DNA of 18,580 nucleotides from assembly GCA_003218785.1 (NCBI GenBank), contig QHOM01000041.1, forward strand, positions 1-18,580, read 5' to 3'. This DNA is from Verrucomicrobiota bacterium. Lineage in GTDB: Bacteria; Verrucomicrobiota; Verrucomicrobiia; Chthoniobacterales; UBA10450. Numbering within the stretch: the stretch's first letter is position 1; the number at the start of each line of letters is the position of its first letter. The notes under the pieces were generated by a model that saw only the letters and a list, made by a program, of their open reading frames with translations, was not told the DNA's origin and did not search any database. Positions 6,308 to 13,215 of the stretch are shown one piece after another. A program made the position numbers and the translations under genes.

Positions 6308-7233
6308 CTCGCGCAAAGTTCACGCGCCTGCCGAACATCGAGCTCGATCTGCCCGACAAGCGCTTCCAAGCTGTCAAACTTTCGTTCCGGTCTGAGATAG
6401 CGCACAAAGCGGACTTCAACGTTTTCGCCATAAATGTCGCGATCGAAATCAAGCAGATAAATTTCCAGCACACGCTCGGATTTTCCGCTGCTGATTGTTG
6501 GCCGATAACCGAGATTGACGACGCCGTGATAAAAGACTCCTTGTATCCGCGCTTCCACTAAATAAACGCCGTTTGGCGGGAACTGCTCGCTATGCGCGCT
6601 CAAGTTGGCAGTAGGATAACCGAGTTTTTTTCCGAGCTTGTCGCCAGCTTTGACTGTTCCCAAAATCGTGTAATCACGTCCGAGCATTGCAGCGGCCTTT
6701 GCGAAATCGCCTTTCTCCACCGCTTGCCGGATGGCCGTGCTGCTAACAACCGCGCCGTTCACTTTCACTGGAGGAATCCCAACGACGTCGAAATCAAATT
6801 GCGCACCAAGTTTTTTGAGAAGATCGAGATTGCCGCGCCGATCTTTTCCAAACGACCATTCGTGCCCAACGCAAATCTCGCGCAGCGGTCTTGAATGTAT
6901 CACGAGTTGTTCGATAAAATTCTCCGGTGGGGTGGCGGCGAATTTCTTGTCGAAGTTGATGACGAGAAGGTGCTCCACGCCCAAATCGCGGATCAACGCG
7001 ATTTTGTGCTGGGTGGCAGTAAGCAGGTGAGGCGCGTTGCGCGGCCGCAGCACCTTGAGTGGGTGTGGATCGAACGTTATAACGACCGGCGTTCCGTCGG
7101 CCGATCCCGCATGACTCGTTGAGGTGGAGATCACGGCTTGATGACCAAGATGCACGCCGTCGAAAACGCCGATCGCGAGAAAGATGGAGCCGTGCAGGTG
7201 CGTCAACTCAGAAATGGAACGCAGCGTTTTCAC
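6304..7233 (-). CDS. ribF: Bifunctional riboflavin kinase/FAD synthetase
   Basis: RibF makes FMN from riboflavin and ATP, then FAD from FMN, in the cytoplasm. The 309-residue length is normal. The N-terminal adenylyltransferase domain (about 1-180) has the nucleotide-binding GVFDGVHLGHQ at 22-32, TFDPHPLKVL at about 53-62, and VSSTAIR near 165-171. The C-terminal kinase domain (about 185-305) has GKKLGYPTANL, FPPNGVY and a conserved VNLGYRPT segment. It is the last gene of the nusA operon and follows truB after a 141-base spacer. The start is ATG 7233. No FMN riboswitch is visible upstream, as expected for a gene inside a translation operon. It ends tail-to-tail with the small membrane-protein gene. 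Confidence 0.97.
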   Translation of the reverse strand: MKTLRSISELTHLHGSIFLAIGVFDGVHLGHQAVISTSTSHAGSADGTPVVITFDPHPLKVLRPRNAPHLLTATQHKIALIRDLGVEHLLVINFDKKFAATPPENFIEQLVIHSRPLREICVGHEWSFGKDRRGNLDLLKKLGAQFDFDVVGIPPVKVNGAVVSSTAIRQAVEKGDFAKAAAMLGRDYTILGTVKAGDKLGKKLGYPTANLSAHSEQFPPNGVYLVEARIQGVFYHGVVNLGYRPTISSGKSERVLEIYLLDFDRDIYGENVEVRFVRYLRPERKFDSLEALVGQIELDVRQARELCAS

Positions 7234-7374
7234 CAGCTAAATAACGAATGACGAACGACGAATGAGGAAGGACGAAGGAAATCCGAATAACGCGTGACGA
7301 ATAATTCGACGACGGTTACGATCTCGCGGTTTGTGCTTCGTCATTGTTTCATCATTCGCGCTTAACGATTTCCT
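7234..7374. repeat. GACGAATG-rich intergenic repeat between ribF and truB
   Basis: The first half of this spacer is built of imperfect short units around GACGAATG/GACGAACG/GACGAAGG (about 7243-7302). The second half holds the inverted counterpart (CTTCGTCATT and TCATCATTCG, about 7337-7360), so the whole could fold back on itself imperfectly. No open frame or promoter stands out. It looks like a low-complexity intergenic repeat family rather than a regulatory site. Confidence 0.5.
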
Positions 7375-8100
7375 TCATGCGCCCCGCATGCGCGAGACTT
7401 CAGGAAGTGTCAGGAGGCGGCTGAGAATTTCTTCGCGCGGCGCGTTTTTGATCTGATCTACACTAATTGCCTGAGCGACATCAAAACGACCGGACTTTGT
7501 GCGCCGCAGCGATTTCAAGTGCGCGCCGCAGTCGAGTTCCTCGCCGATGTCATGAACATACGTGCGAACATAAAAACCTTTGCTGCAAACAACACTGAAA
7601 TCGATTTCTGGCAGCGCGACTCGATCCACACTATAACGATAGACATGAACGAGGCGCGGCTCGCGCTCAACTACTTTTCCCTGGCGCGCCAGTTTGTATA
7701 GCGGCACGCCTCCGTGTTTTTTCGCGGAGACCATGGGTGGCATCTGGTAAGAATCTCCGCGAAATTTCTCAAAGGCTGCGCGAATTGTATTCTCGTCGAG
7801 TGGCGGCACGTTGCGCTGATTGATAACTTCGCCTTGTCGATCTTGCGTGCTGGTAGTTACGCCGAGCAGCAGCGTGCCGGCATATTCCTTGTCTTCGCTC
7901 ATAAGCAAATCCTGAATTTTTGTTCCGTGCCCTAGCGTCAGCAAAAGCAATCCAGTCGCAATCGGATCAAGCGTGCCACAGTGGCCTACTTTTTTGATCC
8001 CGAGCCTGCGACGGATCAGTGCGACGACGTCGTGCGAAGTCATCCCTTCCGCCTTGTCGACGAGCAGGACGCCGTCAGGAGTGGGATTCAAGGACTTCAC
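7375..8100 (-). CDS. truB: tRNA pseudouridine(55) synthase
   Basis: TruB converts uridine 55 in the T-loop of most tRNAs to pseudouridine. The catalytic motif GHCGTLDPIATGLL places the nucleophile Asp at residue 45, and further family segments are DGVLLVDKAEGMTSHDVV (9-26), YQMPPMVSAKKHGG (about 118-131, ahead of the conserved PLYKLAR) and GFYVRTYVHDIG (about 176-187). I chose GTG 8100 (241 residues) because GGAGG lies 6 bases before it and the family starts just before DGVLLVDK; the longer frame to 8220 adds about 40 Arg/Lys/Ser-rich residues that are the nrnA sequence read in another frame. The start overlaps the end of nrnA by 26 bases, consistent with coupling. At 241 residues it is short but complete, lacking the larger C-terminal PUA domain of the E. 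coli form. Confidence 0.95.
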   Translation of the reverse strand: MKSLNPTPDGVLLVDKAEGMTSHDVVALIRRRLGIKKVGHCGTLDPIATGLLLLTLGHGTKIQDLLMSEDKEYAGTLLLGVTTSTQDRQGEVINQRNVPPLDENTIRAAFEKFRGDSYQMPPMVSAKKHGGVPLYKLARQGKVVEREPRLVHVYRYSVDRVALPEIDFSVVCSKGFYVRTYVHDIGEELDCGAHLKSLRRTKSGRFDVAQAISVDQIKNAPREEILSRLLTLPEVSRMRGA

Positions 8101-9055
8101 CAATTTCCTCCAGGACTTTCTCTTCGACTTCAGCGAGCGTCCCGCGTACGCGCGCGCCCGCCGCGAGAGTATGCCCGCCACCGCCAAACTTCTGGCAGAT
8201 GGCACAAACGTCGACGGCATTGCTTTTCGAACGCATGCTGACGCGCACCTTGCCGTCGGTCAATTCTTCGAAGAAGACGGCAACGATCACACCGCGAATC
8301 GCGCGGAGATGGTCGATCAGCCCTTCGTTGTCTTCGGGAAGAACGCCTAGCTCCGCAGCCGTTTTTAGACTGAGACTAAAACTCGCGACGGAATCGCCTT
8401 GTTCAAAACGCGTCGTTCGCAACAGTTCTCGTAAGAGTTCCAGCCGGCGTCGCGGATAATTCTCGTACAGCTGCTGGTTTAAGCGGCCAACGTCGAGACC
8501 GGCGCGAATGAGCTCTGCTGCAATCTCGAGGGTGTGCGCGCTAGTTTTTGGATACTGAAATGAGCCTGTGTCGGTCGAGATCGCTGCGTAAAGATTTTCG
8601 GCAATGTCGCGATTGAACGGCAAGCCCTGGCTCTTGATCAGCCGGAAAACGATTTCTGCCGTGGCAGGAGCGCTGGGGTCCACATACGCAATGTTGCCGT
8701 AGCCGGGATTACTTAGGTGGTGGTCGATGTTGATCCAAATCTTCGCCGATCGAACAGCCGCAAGCGCGGTTCCTAGCCGGTTTTGAATTGCCGTATCAAG
8801 CGCAATGGCGACATCGACATTTTCCGGGGAGGAAGGCGGTTTGGTCAGCAATTCTGCGCGTGGAAGGAAGGAATACTTCTCCAACATTCCATCTTCATTC
8901 CACACGCGAACTTCCTTCCCAAGTTGTTGAAGCGAGAGCGCAAGTGCAAGCTGACTGCCAAGCGCGTCCCCATCCGGACGGACATGACCCAAGACCGCGA
9001 AGCGCTGATGGTCGCGCAATATCCGGCCGATCTCTTCAAAATTGAATCTGGTCAT
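8075..9055 (-). CDS. nrnA: DHH/DHHA1 phosphoesterase (NrnA-like oligoribonuclease/pAp phosphatase)
   Basis: NrnA-type enzymes degrade very short RNA oligonucleotides and dephosphorylate pAp, using Mn2+. The 326-residue protein has the metal-binding motifs in order: GHVRPDGDALGS (about 23-34), VAIALDTA (about 82-89), INIDHHLSNPG (the DHH motif, about 108-118) and a later STDTGSFQYP (about 159-168). The C-terminal DHHA1 domain ends with GGGGHTLAAGARV, the substrate-binding glycine loop. This gene stands between rbfA and truB in many bacteria, which supports the call. The start is ATG 9055. Its last 26 bases include the ribosome site and start of truB. The activity split between nanoRNase and pAp phosphatase is inferred from the family. 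Confidence 0.93.
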   Translation of the reverse strand: MTRFNFEEIGRILRDHQRFAVLGHVRPDGDALGSQLALALSLQQLGKEVRVWNEDGMLEKYSFLPRAELLTKPPSSPENVDVAIALDTAIQNRLGTALAAVRSAKIWINIDHHLSNPGYGNIAYVDPSAPATAEIVFRLIKSQGLPFNRDIAENLYAAISTDTGSFQYPKTSAHTLEIAAELIRAGLDVGRLNQQLYENYPRRRLELLRELLRTTRFEQGDSVASFSLSLKTAAELGVLPEDNEGLIDHLRAIRGVIVAVFFEELTDGKVRVSMRSKSNAVDVCAICQKFGGGGHTLAAGARVRGTLAEVEEKVLEEIGEVLESHS

Positions 9056-9101
9056 AACACCGCTCTATTATTTGCCATCTGCCATCCCAGCGAAATGGAA
9101 T

Positions 9102-9160
9102 GTGGCGCAAGTTTTCAACTTGCGCATTTGATTAGCTCGCAAGTTGCAAACCTGCGCCAC
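9102..9160. repeat. Large intergenic inverted repeat between rbfA and nrnA
   Basis: Two 23-base arms (9102-9124 and 9138-9160) are inverted copies with 2 mismatches, separated by 13 bases. The left arm is itself almost a hairpin: GCGCAAGTT-TTC-AACTTGCGC (9106-9126) is a perfect 9-bp stem. The element could form one long hairpin or two short ones in RNA or DNA. No T-run follows, so it is not a standard terminator; it has the look of a REP-like element. Confidence 0.75.
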
Positions 9161-9176
9161 TTTCAGGCTACAGCCT

Positions 9177-9527
9177 TCACTTATCGTCGCCGCGGGGCAT
9201 TTCGATTTCCTGTAGAATCTCGATGACGCGAGCGCCGCGTTCGATGGAATCATCGAGGTGAAAAATGAGATGCGGCGTATATTTCATGGTGACGTTACGG
9301 GCAAGCTCAGCCTGCAATGTTGCACGATGAGAGGCGAGTTTGTTCACGACACTCTCGCGGATGCCCGATCCAAGAACGCTCACAAACACATGCGCATTTT
9401 TTAGATCGGAAGTTACGTCGACATGATTGACGCTGACCAGTGCGCCGTCAAAGCTCACTTCTCGCGCAATGATTCCGCTCAGCTCTCGTTTGACAACTTC
9501 GTTGATGCGCAGCATGCGGTGTTTCAT
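9177..9527 (-). CDS. rbfA: Ribosome-binding factor A
   Basis: RbfA binds the 30S subunit near helix 1 of 16S rRNA and helps its late maturation, especially in the cold. The 116-residue product has the normal size and the single KH-like fold: N-terminal RINEVVKRELSGIIARE, then VSVNHVDVTSDLKNAHVFVS, a central HRATLQAELARNVTMKYTPH and LIFHLDDSIERGARV. The N- and C-termini are complete. It lies in the usual place directly after infB, with a 72-base gap that contains a short inverted repeat. The start is ATG 9527. Nothing unusual is seen in the protein. Confidence 0.95.
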   Translation of the reverse strand: MKHRMLRINEVVKRELSGIIAREVSFDGALVSVNHVDVTSDLKNAHVFVSVLGSGIRESVVNKLASHRATLQAELARNVTMKYTPHLIFHLDDSIERGARVIEILQEIEMPRGDDK

Positions 9528-9537
9528 GATTCTAGCT

Positions 9538-9576
9538 GGAGTATTGGAGTGCTAGAGCAGTAGATTTCAATACTCC
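9538..9576. repeat. Short inverted repeat between infB and rbfA
   Basis: GGAGTATTG (9538-9546) and CAATACTCC (9568-9576) are perfect 9-bp inverted arms with a 21-base loop. A second GGAGTG/CACTCC pair sits beside them (9546-9551 and 9580-9585). No T-run follows. It may modulate or process the infB-rbfA transcript. Confidence 0.5.
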
Positions 9577-9599
9577 ATTCACTCCATTGCTCCTCTGGT

Positions 9600-10232
9600 T
9601 TAGAGTTTCTGCGCAATAGCTTCAAGCTGATAGCACTCGATCACATCGCCGACTTGATATTCGCTGAAGTCGCCCAGCTTTATCCCGCATTCCAGACCTG
9701 AACGCACCTCTTTCACGTCATCCTGGAAGCGGCGCAGCGTAGAAATCCCGCCATCGTAAACCGGCTGCCGCTTACGGAGCACGCGAGCGCGTGCGGTGCG
9801 GGCGACGCGGCCATCGGTGACCAAACAGCCCGCGACAATGCCTCTGCTTAATTGGAAAACCTGTTTTACTTCGGCATGACCGATGACGGTTTCTCTATGC
9901 TCGGGCTCAAGTAAACCGGCCATCGCTTCTTTGATCTGATCGAGTAGCTCGTAAATGATGCTGTAAAGTTTGACCTGTACGCCTTCGCGTTTTGCGGCCG
10001 AGACCGCCATGGCCTCGACTTTGACGTTGAAACCGACCACGACGGCGTCCGACGCGCTTGCGAGCAGAATGTCCGATTCCGAAATCGGTCCCACCGCCGA
10101 GTGAATGATCTCGATATCGACTTTCTTGCTTTCGATCTGCTGCAACGCACCGACCAAGGCTTCGAGCGAACCTTGCGCGTCGCACTTTAAGACAATCCGC
10201 AAAACTTTTTTTCCGTCAGCCGCTTCGAGCAA
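9600..10232 (-). CDS. infB: IF-2 C-terminal part (domains III-IV), out of frame with the N-terminal part
   Basis: This frame encodes the last third of initiation factor IF-2: LRIVLKCDAQGSLEALVGAL (start of domain III), IIHSAVGPISESDILLASAS, VVGFNVKVEAMAVSAAKREG, and the fMet-tRNA-binding domain IV with FQLSRGIVAGCLVTDGRVAR, then RRFQDDVKEVRSGLECGIKL and a normal C-terminus DVIECYQLEAIAQKL. The coding frame extends upstream to 10271 (NKLTLPQRATLESLLEAADG) without an ATG; the TTG near 10232 is not a credible native start. The N-terminal part is in another frame, and about 40-45 residues normally between the two are absent. Unless translated by re-initiation, this portion would not be made from the sequence as given. 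Confidence 0.9.
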   Translation of the reverse strand: MLEAADGKKVLRIVLKCDAQGSLEALVGALQQIESKKVDIEIIHSAVGPISESDILLASASDAVVVGFNVKVEAMAVSAAKREGVQVKLYSIIYELLDQIKEAMAGLLEPEHRETVIGHAEVKQVFQLSRGIVAGCLVTDGRVARTARARVLRKRQPVYDGGISTLRRFQDDVKEVRSGLECGIKLGDFSEYQVGDVIECYQLEAIAQKL

Positions 10233-11751
10233 ACTTTCGAGAGTGGCGCGTTGCGGCAGGGTCAGCTTGTTTTACCGCCGTGGACGGCCCGACTTCCTTG
10301 ACCGACTGGCCGCGATCGTCCAGCAGCGATTTCACTTTGCCACTGTAATCGCCGCAAATGAAGGGATCGCCGGTTTTTAAGGTTCCCATCTCTACAATGA
10401 CGGTGGCCGTGGGACCGCGCCCTGCTTCGACTTGCGCTTCGATCACAGTGCCACGAGGTCTGGCAGTCGGCGATGCTTTGAGTTCCATCACTTCCGCTTG
10501 CAACGCCATCATTTCCAGCAGGTGATCGATACCCGTGCCTTTGGTTGCAGAGACGGGACAAACAATCGTTTCGCCACCCCAGTCTTCTGGGGTGAGCCCC
10601 CGGTCCTGGAGCTGTTTTTTCACTCTGTCGATATTTGCGCCAGGAAGATCGATCTTATTGAGTGCGACCATGATCTTCACATGCGGCGCGGCCTTGGCGT
10701 GATTAATTGCCTCGATCGTTTGCGGCATGATGCCGTCGTCGGCTGCAATAACGAGCGCGACAATATCGGTCACGTTGGCTCCACGCGCGCGCATCGCGGT
10801 GAAGGCGGCATGACCTGGCGTGTCGATAAAAGTAATTTTGGCTCCGTTGTGATCCACGCTGTAGGCTCCGATGTGCTGCGTGATCCCCCCGGCTTCCCCC
10901 GCCGCTACGCGGGTCTTGCGAATCGCGTCCATAAGTGTGGTCTTGCCGTGATCGACATGTCCCATGAACGTGATAATGGGCGCACGCGGCTTGAGTTCCT
11001 CTTCCTTTTGAATGACCGGTGGAGGAGGCGCCACCACTACTTGTTCCACTTTGTGAACGCCGGCGCCTTTTTCACGGCGCTCTTTTTCGAGGACAAACCC
11101 GTGGTTTTCGCAAATTTTGGACGCGATATCGGGCTCAATAGTCTGGTTGATGTTCGCAAAGATGTTGTACGTCATCAGTTCCGCGATGAGCTGATGCGGT
11201 TTTAAGCCGAGCTCGCTTGCCAATTGCTTAACCACAATTGGCGGCTTGATAAGGATGACTTTCTGTGGCTCTGCCGTTTCCGCTTCAGCGCCACCGGGTG
11301 CCGGCGCAGTTGTGCCATCGGCGATAACCTCCGGCGATTCTTTTGGAGACGGTGGCGCGGCTTCGGTCTTTGCTGGCGCTGCGGGTTTTGGAAGAGCACT
11401 CGGCGCTTCCAGCGATGCTCGGATGCGTGAAATGGGAGGCAAAACCTCGCGCTTCGTTTTTACTTCGCCGTCTTCCGTCTTCTTACGCGGTTTCTTCTTG
11501 TCGATGAGGGATACGCTCTCAGCTTCGCTGCGCGGGGCGGGAGCAGTTTGCGGAGCGGCTTTTGCGGACGGCGACTCGGCAGCGCGCAGTTTAACCGGTG
11601 CACCCGCACCTCCATGCGGGGGCTCGGCGTCAGTTTTTAGCTTTTTCTTCGAGACCCTAGATACCGATGCGGCTGCTGGCTTGTGGACAGCAGCAGTCTT
11701 GCCCGCGGCTGGTTTGCGTGCCGCAAGTTTGCTGCTCGTCTTCGTTGCCAT
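10216..11751 (-). CDS. infB: IF-2 N-terminal and GTPase part, ending in a frameshift
   Basis: IF-2 is the GTPase that brings initiator tRNA to the ribosome. Residues 1-170 are a long Lys/Ala/Pro-rich linker of the kind common in this phylum; residues about 172-228 are the IF2-N fold (VVKQLASELGLKPHQLIAEL). The G domain has G1 GHVDHGKT (264-271), the switch I segment GGITQHIG (288-295), G3 DTPGH (310-314) and G4 NKID (365-368). Domain II follows with GRGPTATVIVEMGTLKTGD. Native sequence ends at GPSTAVK (residue 494, about 10270); the last 17 residues are out of frame. ATG 11751 has AGAGG 5 bases upstream. It lies 54 bases after nusA in the usual order. Confidence 0.93.
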   Translation of the reverse strand: MATKTSSKLAARKPAAGKTAAVHKPAAASVSRVSKKKLKTDAEPPHGGAGAPVKLRAAESPSAKAAPQTAPAPRSEAESVSLIDKKKPRKKTEDGEVKTKREVLPPISRIRASLEAPSALPKPAAPAKTEAAPPSPKESPEVIADGTTAPAPGGAEAETAEPQKVILIKPPIVVKQLASELGLKPHQLIAELMTYNIFANINQTIEPDIASKICENHGFVLEKERREKGAGVHKVEQVVVAPPPPVIQKEEELKPRAPIITFMGHVDHGKTTLMDAIRKTRVAAGEAGGITQHIGAYSVDHNGAKITFIDTPGHAAFTAMRARGANVTDIVALVIAADDGIMPQTIEAINHAKAAPHVKIMVALNKIDLPGANIDRVKKQLQDRGLTPEDWGGETIVCPVSATKGTGIDHLLEMMALQAEVMELKASPTARPRGTVIEAQVEAGRGPTATVIVEMGTLKTGDPFICGDYSGKVKSLLDDRGQSVKEVGPSTAVKQADPAATRHSRKFARSG

Positions 11752-11805
11752 TGTTGTTCCTCTAAAATTTCGCTCATGGCTCGAGCGCGTTAAACCAGAG
11801 CCATA

Positions 11806-13056
11806 TTACTGCACGAGCTCTTGCCTGTGCACCGCGTTGTGAATCTCGCGCGCCTTTGTCTCGTCGACCGCGAGAATATCCACTAAATCCTGTACATCCG
11901 CATCGCGTAATCCTTCCAGGTTCGTGAAACCGGATTTTACGAGGGTGACTGCTTGTTCTTCGGTGATGGGCAGCGCACCCGCGAGCGCGTGCGCGGCTTG
12001 CATCACTTTTTGTTCGACTGCGGTGGTGGCAGAAATGTCCTTGCCGATGTTAATTTCCCAGCCGGTTAGTCGCGAAGTTAAACGCGCGTTCTGTCCCTTT
12101 TTCCCAATCGCGAGCGAGAGCTGATCTTCATCGACAGAGATTTGCACGCTCTTTTTCTCGGGATCGAAAACGAGATTCTTCACTTTCGCCGGCTTAAGCG
12201 CTTCCAGAACGTATTCCTTCGGATCGGAACTCCACCGAATGATGTCCACCTTTTCGTTATTCAATTCACGAACGATGTTTTTGACCCGTGAGCCGCGCAT
12301 CCCGACACACGCACCCACCGGATCCACCTTCTCGTTCGCGCTCCGGACAGCAATCTTTGTTCGGTAACCCGCTTCCCTCGCGATCCCGCGAATTTCCACC
12401 GTGCCATCGGCAATTTCGCTCACTTCCAATTCAAAGAGACGACGGACGAAATTCGGGTGACTGCGCGAGACAATGATCTCGGGACCGCGGATGCCGTTTT
12501 CTACCGCGACGACGTAAGCGCGGAGCCGGTCACCCACATTGTAATCTTCCACGACCACTCGCTCGCGTTGTGGCATGATGGCTTCAAATTTTCCAAGATC
12601 GAGAATCACATCCGACCGGTCAAAACGGCGCACCGTGCCGCTCACGATTTCACCGGCGCGATCTTTGAACTCCTCGTAAATCATTTCCTTTTCGACCTGG
12701 CGAATCCGTTGCATCATAGCCTGCTTGGCCGTCTGCGCGGCGATGCGACCAAAATTTCTCGGCGTCACTTCCATTTCGACGGTGTCCCCGACGTTGACGT
12801 TCGGTTTGATCTTACGCGCTCTCGAGAGTTCGATCTCATCCTGCGGATTACCGACCTGATCGACCACCACCAGGTTGGCGAGCGCACGGATTTCGCCGGT
12901 TTTCGGGTTGATATCGATGCGCAAGTCACGCGACGCGCCGACGCTCTTTTTCGAGGCTGAGAGCAGGGCGTTCGAGACCGCCTCGAGCAAGATTTCGCGT
13001 TTGATCCCGCGCTCCCGCTCCAGGTAATCGAGCATGGCAATAAATTCCGCGTTCAT
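11806..13056 (-). CDS. nusA: Transcription termination/antitermination protein NusA
   Basis: NusA binds RNA polymerase and nascent RNA, controlling pausing, termination and antitermination. I chose ATG 13056 (416 residues, MNAEFIAMLDYLERERGIKR); the frame continues 52 codons upstream, but those lack family character and contain the promoter and a terminator hairpin. In order: N-terminal RNAP-binding domain (about 1-130), S1 domain with GEIVSGTVRRFDRSDVILDL (about 135-200), two KH domains with VGACVGMRGSRVKNIVREL and SLAIGKKGQNARLTSRLTGW, and a C-terminal helix-hairpin-helix segment (GFTNLEGLRDADVQDLVDIL). It heads the operon; rimP is not upstream. No clear Shine-Dalgarno sequence precedes the ATG. 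Confidence 0.96.
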   Translation of the reverse strand: MNAEFIAMLDYLERERGIKREILLEAVSNALLSASKKSVGASRDLRIDINPKTGEIRALANLVVVDQVGNPQDEIELSRARKIKPNVNVGDTVEMEVTPRNFGRIAAQTAKQAMMQRIRQVEKEMIYEEFKDRAGEIVSGTVRRFDRSDVILDLGKFEAIMPQRERVVVEDYNVGDRLRAYVVAVENGIRGPEIIVSRSHPNFVRRLFELEVSEIADGTVEIRGIAREAGYRTKIAVRSANEKVDPVGACVGMRGSRVKNIVRELNNEKVDIIRWSSDPKEYVLEALKPAKVKNLVFDPEKKSVQISVDEDQLSLAIGKKGQNARLTSRLTGWEINIGKDISATTAVEQKVMQAAHALAGALPITEEQAVTLVKSGFTNLEGLRDADVQDLVDILAVDETKAREIHNAVHRQELVQ

Positions 13057-13077
13057 AAAAACATGTAGCCCGCAGAC

Positions 13078-13107
13078 TAAAAAGAGTGGGATACGAGTTC
13101 CCACTCT
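13078..13107 (-). terminator. Intrinsic terminator/attenuator in the nusA leader
   Basis: AGAGTGGGA (13083-13091) and TCCCACTCT (13099-13107) form a perfect 9-bp stem with a 7-base loop. Read on the minus strand the stem is followed at once by TTTTT (13083-13079). It points toward nusA and ends about 22 bases before the ATG. Since the divergent gene starts at 13216, the only transcript that can reach it is the nusA leader itself. Confidence 0.8.
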
Positions 13108-13131
13108 GTTCAGCGCGCGGACTAGTTGGCT

Positions 13132-13160
13132 AACATAGCTTTGTGGACCCTTCTCGTCAA
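13132..13160 (-). promoter_or_regulatory. Sigma-70 promoter for the nusA operon
   Basis: On the minus strand TTGACG (13160-13155) is followed after exactly 17 bases by TATGTT (13137-13132), matching 5 of 6 and 4 of 6 consensus bases. Transcription would start near 13125, giving a leader of about 70 bases that includes the terminator hairpin. Confidence 0.6.
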
Positions 13161-13215
13161 GCCGCCGTTCAGTTTGATTTGACCTTGGGAGGTCAACATT
13201 CAACATGAACAATCA

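Noticed and set aside
8101..8220. N-terminal extension of truB to an ATG at 8220
   Set aside because: The residues are Arg/Ser/Lys-rich, unlike TruB, and derive from nrnA coding sequence; GTG 8100 has an ideal GGAGG site.
10432..11205. 257-codon plus-strand open frame opposite infB
   Set aside because: Antisense of the conserved IF-2 G domain; high GC makes long shadow frames common.
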